64,000 nucleotides of DNA from Owenia fusiformis (taxonomy: Eukaryota; Annelida; Polychaeta; Sabellida; Oweniidae): the NCBI GenBank assembly GCA_903813345.2, contig CAIIXF020000001.1, positions 43,805,366 through 43,869,365 of the forward strand. The letters are read 5' to 3'. Numbering within the stretch: position 1 is the stretch's first letter; each line of letters opens with the position of its first letter. The notes beneath the pieces were generated by a model. That model was not told the DNA's origin. It made no database searches and saw only the letters and a program-made list of their open reading frames with translations. Shown here one piece after another: positions 55,101 to 64,000 of this stretch. The translations under genes were made by a program, and so were the position numbers.

Positions 55101-58100
55101 TGGGGGGAGGCCTGGAAGTGGCTATATCATGTCAGTACAGGATAGCTGTCCAAGGCATGAAGACCGTGCTAGGTTGTCCTGAAGTAATGCTGGGTCTTCT
55201 ACCTGGAGCTGGTGGTACACAGCGCATACCTAAGATGGTTAGTGGTCAATAGGGGGAATACAAATAGGATTCCATTACTTGGTTCATTATTGTATGACTT
55301 GATACTCTACTGCATTGTCCCTCCGATTCATTGATTTAATTTCACAATATTATGATATTTCCAACTACTTCCCCCCAGGCAAGGCATTGCAGAGTCAGTA
55401 GTCACAACTAGTGCCTGCTCTTTAACCAGTCAAAATTCAGTATTTCTAATATGGTACTATACATTTATAAACTTAGTAATAAAATAGTATGCCATTGGTA
55501 CACTTACAGAAACAGAATACTATGATGCAATACAAATAATAGCACAATTAATGATACTTTGTTGTATGATATATTTAGGTCCCTATAGCTACAGGCTTAG
55601 AAGCAGTTCTTACTGGCAAGAACTTCAAACCAGATAAGGCAAAGAAGATTGGCCTTGTAGATGCAGTTATATCTCCATTGGGTAGGTAATATATTATCGT
55701 ACCAGTAATCGTAAATTTTTCAGTGCATATATTTTGGGAAGTTAAAAACCTTGGACAATTTGCATCATGATATAGCCGGTGTATGTATCATAGAATTGAT
55801 GGGATACCGGGAACTCAGGACCAGCCACCACTTATCATTACTTAACTATAGTTGATGTTCACATTTGACTTGACTATACATTAGAATAACTTATTGGAAT
55901 CCCATCTTTATTTACATGTACATGTACTTATTTACATATAACGACTGATGTCCCTTGCTTTTGTTGAGTAGAAACATCCACCAATCAATCAATGATTATT
56001 ATTTTATGAATAACAGTTTTTGAATTTGTGGTCACAATATCTCCATTCTCCATGGTGCGTGTATGACTTGCTTTGATTTACAGGCCCTGGAATAAAATCT
56101 CCCCAAGCCCGCACCCTAGAATACCTAGAGGAAGTGGCTATACAGACAGCACGTGGACTCGCTGATGGATCAGTCAAAAAGTCTCCAAGGAAACTAGGGT
56201 TGACAGATAGTAAGTAAATACAGGTTGATGTTATGAGCTACTATATGGAGCATGCTGTTCATAGTGTATGTTATATTAAGGATACAAATGATGAAATGAA
56301 GCACTTCTTCACATATTATATAGTCATGTAGCTGAATAGAAAATTATTTCTTAAATGTGATTTCAACAAATACAAAGGCTTTGTTTAATTATTCAAGTGA
56401 CCTCTTTAATACTTTCATTGGTTTTAAATGATTTGTTCAATAGTTTAATTGATTTGTTCAATAGTTTAATTGATTTGTTCAATAGTTTAATTGATTTGTT
56501 TCAGAAATAATGAACAAGATGATGGACTATCAAGTTGGCAGAGACTTCTTTTTCAATAAAGCAACTGCAGGAGTGATGAAACAAACTAGTGGATTATATC
56601 CTGCTCCATTGAAAATTATTGAGGTTGGTACTACTCCTAGAGTATATAATTTTGATTATTGTTTGATTTGAAAAGTAAACTTGGGCTTATACAGTACACA
56701 TGCTTGTACAGTACAGCACACTTCATTTCACTACACTACACTAAACTTTACAGTTCCCATAAAGGTTTACTATTCATTTGTATTTTCATTATTTCCTAGA
56801 TATATTATTGAATACAATCAAACATTCAAAACACTGACTGATGATGATGTGCAAACCCATCAACAAAAAAATAATAATTTATATTGCTTAGCATAGTGTG
56901 ATGTGATTAATTATATTCAGCAAACATTTTATTCATTTGCTTAATGTTGTGGTTTAATTTGTAGAGTGTAAGGGCAGGCATTGAGAAAGGGAAAGCTGCT
57001 GGTTATGCCTCAGAGGCAAAGGTTAGTGAGTTAAGATGTCATTGAGGCCTACTCACATTTCAAAAAAAATTTCAGGTTGGAGGCTTAAGACTAACAATTT
57101 TGTTAGACATGTGCTAACTTTACACAAACATTGCCGATTTAAATCTATATAGGTAGATTGTACTTTTAGAGTATTATATTGGATGTATGTTCTACTGGGA
57201 AGAGATTGAATATCAAAATTAAAGAAAAACATGTGTCAAAAAAACCTTTTTATCTTGAAGTATTCATTGTTAAATGACATAATAGACTGTATGCTGTGTT
57301 TGGCAGATAATATCTTCTTTTACTGGCATATTTTAATTTGTATAACTATCAGATGCATAAGGGTAATATGAAAAGTGAACCACTAAAACTGATGATTATT
57401 CAAGTTTAAGGGAACTTTGTAATACCTTGCCATGTTATTTCTCCCGCAGCAGCCACCTGGTGGCGAAATTGGTAACTACCTACTCGCATCTGAGTAATCG
57501 GCATGTAATTTTTCAGAATTTTGGTGAACTAGCAATGACATCAGAGAGCAAGGCCTTGATAGGACTGTTCCATGGTCAGACAGAATGCAAGAAGAACAGA
57601 TTTGGCAATCCTGAAAAACCACCAAAGTAAGCTTTTGGAAGTGGACATTGGGGATTTTCTCTCCTTATTAATTTCTTTAATAATTTTTTGAATAAATCTT
57701 TGTCTTATGTGTTAAATGATAATTTTCAGGTAGAATGACTTCTCCACATAACTCTTGAAGCATTTAATTGTTTGTAAAACTTTTTTTGTTGCTGGCATAT
57801 TAAATTTGCTAATAACTTAAATTACAACAAAATAAGTGTTTCTAATTGACCTTCAGAACTCTAGCAGTATTAGGAGCAGGACTCATGGGTGCTGGTATAT
57901 GCCAGGTCAGTATGGATAAGGGTTACAATGTCATACTCAAGGATATGGCCATGGCAGGTCTTGCTAGGGGACAGAATCAAATACAGAAAGGTTTCGACTT
58001 ACAAGCCAAAAAAAGAAAAATCACGACGTAAGTACCTGTACAATTTCAACAGTAGTTTATCCATTTTCTCTTTATTTGCATTTCTAAAGTTAGAAATCAT

Positions 58101-58836
58101 TATGAATTAAAAATTCGAAATACTCATCCTTCCTAATCCTCTTATCTCCCCATCATTGTTCTTATCTCTTCTTGTTTATAGATTTGAACGAGACATGATA
58201 ATGTCAAATCTGCAGCCAACCCTCGATTATGATGGCTTTGAGCATGCTGATATGGTGATTGAAGCAGTGTTTGAGGACATCAATATTAAGCACAAGGTCT
58301 TGAAAGAAGTAGAATCTGTAAGTTAATTACAAATTTTAAATAAACAATAGCAATGAAAAATAAGATTTCTGATTAAGAACTAAAGCAATCTTTGGCTGGT
58401 TTGTAAAATATTTATTAATGTTTCAAAACTTTGAGAGAGTAGAAAATGAAATTAGGATTAGGAAAATGACATGCTTTTTGAAAAGTCTGCTACCAACTTC
58501 TTACTCTCTCTATCACTTTTATATCCTTTAAACAATATAGACTGATACAAAGCTTCACTTTTTCTGTTTATGTAGCAAAAGAACAGGTTAGGATAAATCA
58601 AGCCAAATCCTGATTTACATATAATTTGTAAAAAAGTATGTTATGAAATCATTCTCTTAACTAGATGTGATAGTATATGCACCAGACAAATATTTCATCA
58701 CAGGGACAATTTATATTTATTAAAGTACTATGATTTGTTTTGTTTTCAGAAAATTGGTGAAAATTGTATATTTGCTTCCAACACATCGGCGCTACCAATC
58801 ACAAAAATTGCAGAGGTCAGCAAAAGACCTGATAAG
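49135..58836 (+). CDS. HADHA: Mitochondrial trifunctional protein subunit alpha, 3' part beyond window
   Basis: Long-chain enoyl-CoA hydratase and 3-hydroxyacyl-CoA dehydrogenase of mitochondrial beta-oxidation, partner of HADHB. Thirteen in-phase exons: 49135-49201, 51495-51542, 51948-52018, 54330-54463, 54979-55237, 55579-55681, 56084-56209, 56505-56623, 56965-57021, 57517-57626, 57857-58027, 58182-58317, 58750-58836, giving 496 codons of about 760. The ATG at 49135 gives a basic presequence ([17 protein letters not shown]); the ATG at 49184 is in another frame. Crotonase domain: FIAGADI (100-106), [13 protein letters not shown] with Glu153, and [14 protein letters not shown] with Glu175, matching the two catalytic glutamates. 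NAD-binding fold: GAGLMGAG (371-378). The dehydrogenase His region and C-terminus are missing; no later exon is seen before 64000, so the next intron exceeds 5.1 kb or the locus is interrupted. Confidence 0.95.
49757..50206. mobile_element. Foldback element in HADHA intron 1
   Basis: Arms 49757-49901 and 50061-50206 are reverse complements with few mismatches, for example GATCCGCGGCTTACTTTTGG against its inverse near 50170, and GGAGCGCTGAAGTACTTC against GAAGTATTTCAGCGCTC. Pairing resumes inward at CCAATATGGCG / CGCCATATTGG. A diverged relative, also foldback in form, follows at about 50281-50640. Partial direct copies with TTCCTGCGAAAGCTAT precede it at 49550 and 49686. No coding content is supported. 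Confidence 0.82.
50281..50745. mobile_element. Second foldback copy, diverged
   Basis: Contains the same building blocks as 49757-50206 (TATTGGAGCAC, TTTCGATCAAGACTTGTAAA, CCAATATGGCGGTTTGCTAG, ACTCGACTAACAATTACAAG, GCTCTCCAATACTTGCACGG) arranged as its own inverted repeat. Includes ORF 50366-50560, which spans the loop and is not considered a gene. Confidence 0.7.
50970..50996 (+). repeat. Homopolymer run of 27 G
   Basis: Uninterrupted G tract between GCTCC and TTCTCCC. It could form G-quadruplex structure; its length is also prone to sequencing and assembly error. It starts a repeat that continues to about 51260. Confidence 0.85.
50997..51262 (+). repeat. ~32-bp degenerate tandem repeat after the G tract
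   Basis: Successive units like AAATCCCAGATATGGGTCCT followed by ATTTTGAAGA, decaying rightwards (around 51058, 51092, 51126, 51158, 51190). Opens with TTCTCCCATATATTGGCTAT. HADHA intron 1. Confidence 0.75.
51705..51850. repeat. Short dispersed repeat with 31-bp tandem duplication
   Basis: ATTCAAGTTTAAGGGAACTTT ... GGTGGTGAAACTGGTAACTACCT-like sequence also occurs at about 57393-57500. Here its tail has a perfect direct duplication of GTTGGCATCTGGGTTATTTA plus ATGAATATG (51794-51852). HADHA intron 2. Confidence 0.6.
52101..53925. mobile_element. Non-autonomous DNA transposon with TA target duplication (1,825 bp)
   Basis: Inverted ends TTCACCTTTCCACAAAGT (52101) and its complement ending GGAAAGGTGAA (53925), flanked by TA at 52099-52100 and 53926-53927. 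Subterminal inverted matches include TGACGTCAATGG near 52178 and CCATTGACGTCA near 53859. TA duplication fits Tc1/mariner-type or related superfamilies. No transposase frame recognised inside. It nearly fills HADHA intron 3. Confidence 0.78.
56429..56504 (+). repeat. 21-bp minisatellite forming a splice-acceptor tract
   Basis: Three perfect copies of TGATTTGTTCAATAGTTTAAT (56429-56491) and a fourth partial copy, TGATTTGTTTCAG, that supplies the acceptor of the HADHA exon starting at 56505. Confidence 0.9.
57393..57500. repeat. Short dispersed repeat, second copy
   Basis: ATTCAAGTTTAAGGGAACTTT followed by CAGCCACCTGGTGGCGAAAT and TGGTAACTACCT, related to 51705-51800. It ends just before the acceptor of the exon at 57517. 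Confidence 0.6.
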
Positions 58837-59975
58837 GTTAGTCAATTCATACATAGCTGTTTAAATGATGTAATACTCCCCCTAAAATTCCATTTTTGCA
58901 GAAACAAAAATTTTGATCAATTCTCACAGAATTTCCAGCAGATTTGACACATTTTCTGAAATTATGAATAATCAGCCTGATCTTGGTAATTTATTACTTT
59001 CTGCAGTCGAATTCCTTGTTGGAATCAGTCTCAAATGACCAAAGTACGTAAAAGACATCTGCCGCATTGTTTCTTTCGTTTTTTTCTCTTACTAGATGGT
59101 AGCATGCATTTTTGACTGTGTGTACCCAAGGAGGATTGGAATCCATTATTCAAACTCGCTATTTCATTGCCTTACATGGAACAATTTAGTAAAATATTTC
59201 AACCTCCGACAAAATCCAGAATATATTCTTTCTTTTTACCCCCTGCGATAAGCAGTTAGCATTTCCCCTATTAAGAACTCGCAATCTGATTGGCTGTCGC
59301 AACACTGCGAATAAAACACTGCGGAAAAAAAAGAAATCATGTATAAGTCATTACACATAATAAGTTCACATGATTCAGTTTAATCGGGCGCTTCCAAATT
59401 GGTTATAGCAGGGGGGAAGAAGGAGGTACGGATTCTGGACACTTGCTTAGGAGGATGGGTTCTCTTTGGACCAAGTATTTCATTGGAAGATTGACATTAC
59501 AGATATTATGGTAATATGCAAGCTTCCTTGGCAGTTCTAGTAATCAAAATTGTTACCAAATTGATCTATGCCGAGCAACAGAGTATCGAGTTTGAACAAC
59601 AGCTTGACCAATCCTCCTTCGTGTGTACCTATCACAAAATTTTACCCTCAATTTACTATATTAACGCTAAAAACAAATTTATCACTATTATTGTCTGATA
59701 TTATAAAATAATGTTAATTTCACTTGGGCCCTGTTCTTAGCAACATTTACTCCATAGCAAAAAATGGTGAAAAAAGAAATTATGGCTATTACCATTGATT
59801 GCGAATTTATCACTATTATCGTTAACATTAAAAGAAGATTGGCTTCAGGCAAAAAGGATTTGCCAGATTTAGACAAAATCAGAATTTCCATTTAAATAAC
59901 ATGGGGGCAAGAATATTAGCATAAGAATTCAATAAGACATCAGGACATCAGGGGTCACACACTATCAAAAATATT

Positions 59976-60394
59976 AAGGGGAGGCATCAAAAGTTCAATG
60001 TCTGATAGGAAACTAAATAAATCTAGTTTTGAGCTGGACCCCCCCCCTCCCCCTCAAAACTAAATATAATGAAAGTTGATCACGGACTTTTCACATGTTT
60101 TAGCGACTCAATTTGGACTTTCCTGGGGGTAGTACTATAACTTATTTATGATTCATAAAACATGTGCCATCAACAATAGGCATAATATTCCATGTTGCAT
60201 GCATCTTGGTGAAGAAGGCATCTGGTAAAGTCTTTATTTTCAAACCATTCCAAGGCATTTCGAGTCGAAATTGCAAAAAAATTCAAATGTTGAAATTTGT
60301 CGGATAGCAAACTGAAATAGCTTTGACCCCCTCCCCCCTAAACTAGATTTATTTAGTTTTCTATCAGACATTGATCTTTTGATGCCTCCCCTAA
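59976..60394. mobile_element. MITE-like element with ~75-bp inverted ends
   Basis: Left arm AAGGGGAGGCATCAAAAGTT through ACTAAATAAATCTAGTTTTG and the right arm, its complement (about 60324-60394), agree at over 90% by eye; C/G runs lie just inside each arm (about 60038 and 60330). Confidence 0.78.
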
Positions 60395-60451
60395 ATTGCA
60401 TAAGGATATCAAACAAAAGATTTATTTCTGTTGTATTATTATCAAAATATT

Positions 60452-60457
60452 TTTATT
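60452..60457 (-). terminator. Candidate polyadenylation signal for the nested peptide gene
   Basis: AATAAA on the minus strand, about 270 bp after the stop of the gene at 60727-61179; another lies at 60421-60426. Confidence 0.35.
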
Positions 60458-60726
60458 ATTTTGTATAGTTAAGTACAGTATACTTTTTTCAAAGACCAGT
60501 ACATATCAATATTATTGATATACATTTTACATACAATTTGGATGTTAAAATCAATTACCAAACTGTAAAAATCAGATATTTTGATGCTATACTGATACAC
60601 CTGTCAAAAAATCTTTTGCATGTCCATTAGAATTTCAAAGAGATTGTTTTGAGAAATGAAGTTTGTGATTTGGAGCTGGTTACTCTCTCGGTAATATTCA
60701 CTTTAATACACTTAAGCTCCGCTGAT

Positions 60727-61179
60727 CTAGCCGTATCGAGGGATTCTGCTTCTAGAATTGTCATCGCTTCTATATGCAGCTTCATCAAAACCAAACAAAT
60801 AGAAACCCCCTGTCAAAGGATGCCACATATAGATTCCTGATTGTCTACGATGGCGTATAGGGTGACGTGAATGGATGCTACGTCTCGCTCTCGTTGTTAC
60901 AATTGAAGCTTTTGGATTCTCAGTGTTATCATCAAATTTGTTGATTAGTTTTTTTAACTGAGGCATATGTTCCCTAGAGCCATCTTGTGATGCTTTCATG
61001 AGTTTCTTTGGTACAAATGTCTCATGCATGTACTTAGAGTCTATGTCAGTGAGAATGATATCTTGCTGCTTTTCTGGCTTATCTTTAAGATTTTCGCTTG
61101 CTACATGCATTAACACTGCTCCTCCCGCCATGTCCATCAAAAGATATAGATGCACAAAACTCAAAATCAGCTTCATCAT
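60727..61179 (-). CDS. Putative secreted peptide precursor (unrecognised), nested in HADHA intron
   Basis: Intronless 150-residue frame. I chose the ATG at 61179 because a TATA box lies at 61280-61287, upstream of it; the earlier in-frame ATG at 61299 lies upstream of that TATA box. Residues 4-27 are hydrophobic (LILSFVHLYLLMDMAGGAVL then MHVA), a likely signal peptide. An acidic/basic propeptide follows, then the furin-type sites RARR (97-100) and RHRR (109-112). The last segment starts Gln113 (possible pyroglutamate), contains WHPLTGGFYLFGFDEAAYR and ends IPRYG: the terminal Gly could donate an amide, giving ...PRY-amide. No cysteine is present. This layout fits neuropeptide or hormone precursors. 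I do not recognise the family. Opposite strand to HADHA, within or beyond its last visible intron. Confidence 0.6.
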   Translation of the reverse strand: MMKLILSFVHLYLLMDMAGGAVLMHVASENLKDKPEKQQDIILTDIDSKYMHETFVPKKLMKASQDGSREHMPQLKKLINKFDDNTENPKASIVTTRARRSIHSRHPIRHRRQSGIYMWHPLTGGFYLFGFDEAAYRSDDNSRSRIPRYG

Positions 61180-61279
61180 ATTATCTGTGTTAGCACTCTT
61201 CAGTAGTTGAAGTCGTAGAGTCAGATACTTGTTGATACTTCTGTTGCTATGTATAATGTCAAGATTGTAAGATACGGGT

Positions 61280-61287
61280 CTTATATA
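61280..61287 (-). promoter_or_regulatory. TATA box of the nested peptide gene
   Basis: TATATAAG on the minus strand, preceded by CTGG and followed by ACCC. A start of transcription 25-30 bp downstream (about 61255) would leave a 5' UTR of roughly 75 bases before the ATG at 61179. Confidence 0.6.
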
Positions 61288-61400
61288 CCAGAGTACCATG
61301 GTGATTTCATTACATCATTTGTTCCACCTTAAAGATAAATATCTCATTATTACAATTATGGTGTGTCATCTAGGGTAGTTTAGTAGTTTATCCGGGGTAA

Positions 61401-62170
61401 ACTGTAATTATCCCACATTCGGATGGATTTGGTTCAAATTATGCCTAGGGACACAGGTTCTTTGCTCGAGAAGGAATTTTAAAGTTGGCAGCTGTATTTT
61501 AAAATGCCCACGATTTTTCAAGGAATTTTTAAGTTGGCAACTGAATTTTAAAATGGCCGCTATTTTTCTTAGAAGAACATAATGTTTGATAACGTATATA
61601 TATCCTAGTGGATGGATTTGGTTCAAATGTGATGCCTAGTGACACAGGAGCTCTGCTCGAGAAGGAATTTTCAAGTTGGCAGCTGAATTTCAAAATGGCT
61701 GCCATTTTTCAACACTGACGAATTTGGTTGAACTTGCATATGTTCATGCCTAGTAGGGACAAAGGAGCTTTGCTAAAGAAGACATTTTCAAGATGGCCAC
61801 TAAATTTCAAAATGGCCAACATCTTTCATAGAAGAGCTTAATATTTGATAACTCAAATACTAGTTGATGAATTTGGTTCAAGGTTTATTTCATTGATATA
61901 TTTTTCATGGCATAATACACGATGGATTTGGTTTTAAAATTTTATATGCTGATGCCTAGATACAAAGTAGCTCTGCTCAAGAAGATATTTTCAAAATAAA
62001 GAATGTGGACTTTTTTCGCCCACCATGTGGAACTACATTATCTTTTGGCAATACATGTGCATCTAAAGTGGCCATTTTGAGACATGATTTCTAGGATTGT
62101 TGTCTGATACTCATGAGATGTTTAATATGATTTGCTACACCTTGGCATTGCTATTATCTAGTTATATTGA
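61401..62170 (+). mobile_element. Family B element, degraded copy
   Basis: Units containing GGATGGATTTGGTTCAAATT, CTCGAGAAGGAATTTT and AAAATGGCCGC, as in 10978-12190. It starts near TTATCCCACATTCGGATGG and its 3' end, TTAATATGATTTGCTACACC followed by TTGGCATTGC, is still visible near 62125-62150. Minus ORF 61408-61626 is a repeat translation. Confidence 0.7.
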
Positions 62171-63154
62171 TTTGGTTCTTCCAAAGCATAGAATATTTTT
62201 TGTAATTTGCTCAACCTACTTAATTATTGCAATTTACATATTTTTTCACTGGAGAGAATTTGCGTCATTCAACTTAGAGGTCCAATTAGAACTCAACTTT
62301 AACTCAACTTTCACCTGGGTGAAGCATAAATGCTGCAATTACTTGATTCTTACATTTTTGTCCTTTCAGTGAAACAATACCACACTCATTTATGTACAAT
62401 TATCAAGAATCATAATTGCCTTCAATATTAACATGCAGTGACTGGCTTATTATACCCTGGAGCAATATTGTCTTGTTCTTTGTCAATGGCGTAGGCAGGA
62501 TTTGGTGACAAGGGATTCTATTTTTTACACCCCTCCCTTTCATTAGGATTCCTTAATTTAACACATTTTTTGTATTTATACATACAATTTCCACTTCCCC
62601 CAAAAGTTTGACAGCCTAACTCCCCCATTGGATTACATGTTAAACAGGCCTCTTTATGTTTGATTCGTATTTGCATAATGTGTTAAAAAAAGAATTTTGA
62701 AAATTAATATCTTTCTTTACATTCAAAAAGTTATAGGTTTTCAAGAAACCTCTCCCATTGAAATAACACAGGAGGCGAAATGATTTTCAAAAATGGATTT
62801 GCAGGTCTGTAACTTTAATGTTCACAAAGTAAACTGCACTGTTGCTCATAAATATGGAATATTAGATTTGGCAGCTCAGAATTCAAAGTTTGGAGTAAGA
62901 GAACATTTATTTGTAGTTGGTTCAGACATTTATTTTCTAGGCAAATCATAACCACATATTTCATCTACAAATCAACATTTTTTAGAGAAAAAATATTCAC
63001 ATTTAAGTTTAGAAAATTACTGTTATTTAAACAGAGGTGCACCAAGAATTTTTTGCATTTTCAAAACACCCCGATCCAAATCGTCATGTAAAACAGATCA
63101 AACAAAATAAACATCTGGTCATGAAGATTGAAGTGTCCTCTATCCAATAGCACT
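62171..63154. other. Non-coding, with fragments of dispersed repeats
   Basis: No gene recognised. Near 62485 GGCGTAGGCAGGATTTGG resembles the end of the MITE at 21130. Around 62590-62665 there is similarity to 33740-33815. ORF 62097-62372 has no recognisable domain. Confidence 0.45.
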
Positions 63155-63383
63155 AATAGTACAATAACGTCATTTCTAAGGGCAATATAGTGAAATATTG
63201 GACCGAGGGCCGAAGGCCCAAGGTCCAATATTTCACTATATTGCTCGCAGAATATATTCTAGACCGGTCCATATAGACCACCACTATGACGTCACATATT
63301 TCTCAGGTCGATATAGTAAAATGAATGCCTTCTCAACTAGCACTAAAACCCCTAGAACTGGCCCGGCAAGGTGGTAATAATAT
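63155..63383. repeat. Dispersed repeat, family E, copy 2 with large hairpin
   Basis: Uninterrupted relative of 20923-21440. Includes a near-perfect palindrome at about 63181-63243: GGCAATATAGTGAAATATTG / CAATATTTCACTATATTGC with an inner GGGCCGAAGGCCC. Confidence 0.8.
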
Positions 63384-63408
63384 GCGTTATGCCCTCTTTG
63401 TGCTGCAA

Positions 63409-63745
63409 TTAGATTATCAACCCTACCGGACCATCATTGAATGAAACATCTGACCTTTCTAAGTGAAATAAGGCCCAGTTCCTCAATCTGGGCAGTGTGT
63501 AACTGGTAACGTGTCTAAATTTTGAGGTGGGGGTCCAAGTCACGAATCTCATTACCAAGGTCGTCCCACATTTGCTCTGCATTAGCCTGATTGGCTGACT
63601 TTTGTGCCCATGGTAGCTGGTCCATATTGCCTGCCTTGATGTAATCCAACACGATGCCACTAGAATATGCAACAGCATGATCATTCTGCAGTTGAATGTT
63701 GCCCCAAAACACTCTGTTTACATGTGGTACTTGATGGAGGTCCAA
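63409..63745 (-). pseudogene. Degraded Tc1-like transposase fragment
   Basis: The minus-strand frame 63515-63745 has the layout of the C-terminal part of Tc1/mariner transposases: LQNDHAVAYSSGIVLDYIKA (where intact proteins have the Q-DNA-H-A segment) and then AEQMWDDLGNEIRDLDPH (the N-P-IE-xWDxLxRxVRxRxP segment). The proline-rich catalytic surroundings (SPDLNPIE) are corrupted to SANQANAE. The protein is cut by a stop at 63515, and similarity upstream of 63745 is broken by stops. Not functional. Confidence 0.65.
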
Positions 63746-64000
63746 AAGGTCAATTTACTCTGAAATTATATTTGGGAATCACCAAGGGGGTGCAACTTCT
63801 GTAATACTGCTCCAAACATAAATAGGGTCGCCTTCATGGACTGCCACATTAGTCAGTGTCCTTATTATCTCTTTCCCCTGGTTTATCACAGAAACGAACA
63901 CAATTATCAACTTTGTGGAGGACACATCTTATTTCTTCACATGATGTCCTTTGACACCAAAGATTAGGTCCAGCGTTTTGATGCTTTCCTGCCTATTGAG
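63746..64000. other. Window edge, probably further transposon remnant
   Basis: Minus-strand translation gives broken frames consistent with the upstream part of the same decayed transposase, but nothing can be called reliably. Confidence 0.3.

Larger units (their letters stand above)
58837..60726. other. HADHA intron sequence with inverted-repeat element
   Basis: No continuation of HADHA is recognised. Contains the element at 59976-60394 and AT-rich sequence. ORFs 59516-59698 and 59688-59891 are unsupported. Confidence 0.5.

Noticed and set aside
59950-59962. AGGGGTCACACAC as another hAT end
   Set aside because: Matches the 14010 terminus for only 11-12 bases; no inverted partner and no 8-bp duplication found nearby.
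61180-61299. Upstream 40-residue extension of the peptide precursor
   Set aside because: The TATA box at 61280-61287 lies inside it, downstream of the first ATG, and the extension would bury the signal peptide; the ATG at 61179 fits better.
58839-64000. Remaining HADHA exons
   Set aside because: I looked for codons of the dehydrogenase His region and C-terminal domain on the plus strand and found none with splice signals.

Overview
This is an AT-rich, intron-rich animal nuclear sequence. Animal-type gene families, GT-AG introns, and a dense load of short non-autonomous DNA transposons with inverted repeats and 'GGCGGCCATTTT' blocks suggest a lophotrochozoan, most likely a mollusc such as a bivalve. 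That taxonomic call is inference. No bacterial, phage or viral gene was recognised.

Layout. 1-9.1 kb: a ~2.4 kb segment present three times in direct orientation (copies start near 575, 4437 and 6796), broken up by two different transposon insertions; two copies keep a small minus-strand reading frame beginning Met-Gly-Cys. 9.97-23.13 kb, plus strand: eight exons of TRNAU1AP/SECp43, an RNA-binding partner of selenocysteine tRNA, missing only its first short exon; its introns are packed with mobile elements, including a complete 2.08 kb hAT-type element with perfect 8-bp target duplications, a young 155-bp-arm foldback and a TTAA-flanked piggyBac-like element nested in another repeat. 28.78-30.30 kb, plus strand: a complete two-exon TGIF-type TALE homeobox gene. 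30.3-39.5 kb: non-coding. 39.57-48.89 kb, minus strand: a complete 12-exon HADHB (mitochondrial trifunctional protein beta, 3-ketoacyl-CoA thiolase). 49.13-58.84 kb, plus strand: thirteen exons of HADHA (trifunctional protein alpha), continuing beyond the window. 60.73-61.18 kb, minus strand: a small intronless gene with its own TATA box, encoding an unrecognised secreted, furin-site-containing, possibly amidated peptide precursor, apparently nested in an HADHA intron. 63.4-63.8 kb, minus strand: a decayed Tc1-like transposase.

How the genes relate. HADHA and HADHB encode the two subunits of one enzyme complex and are arranged head to head with 246 bp between their start codons, as in vertebrates, so they probably share a bidirectional promoter. 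TRNAU1AP and TGIF have no evident functional tie to them.

The most unusual items are the nested peptide-precursor gene, three repeat families sharing an asymmetric inverted-end design that resembles Helentron-associated elements (one has an empty site in the same window), hammerhead-like hairpin motifs in a perfect foldback, and several insertions whose pre-insertion sites can be read from paralogous copies nearby. All exon calls come from splice signals, reading phase and family resemblance read by eye; no search or alignment program was run.
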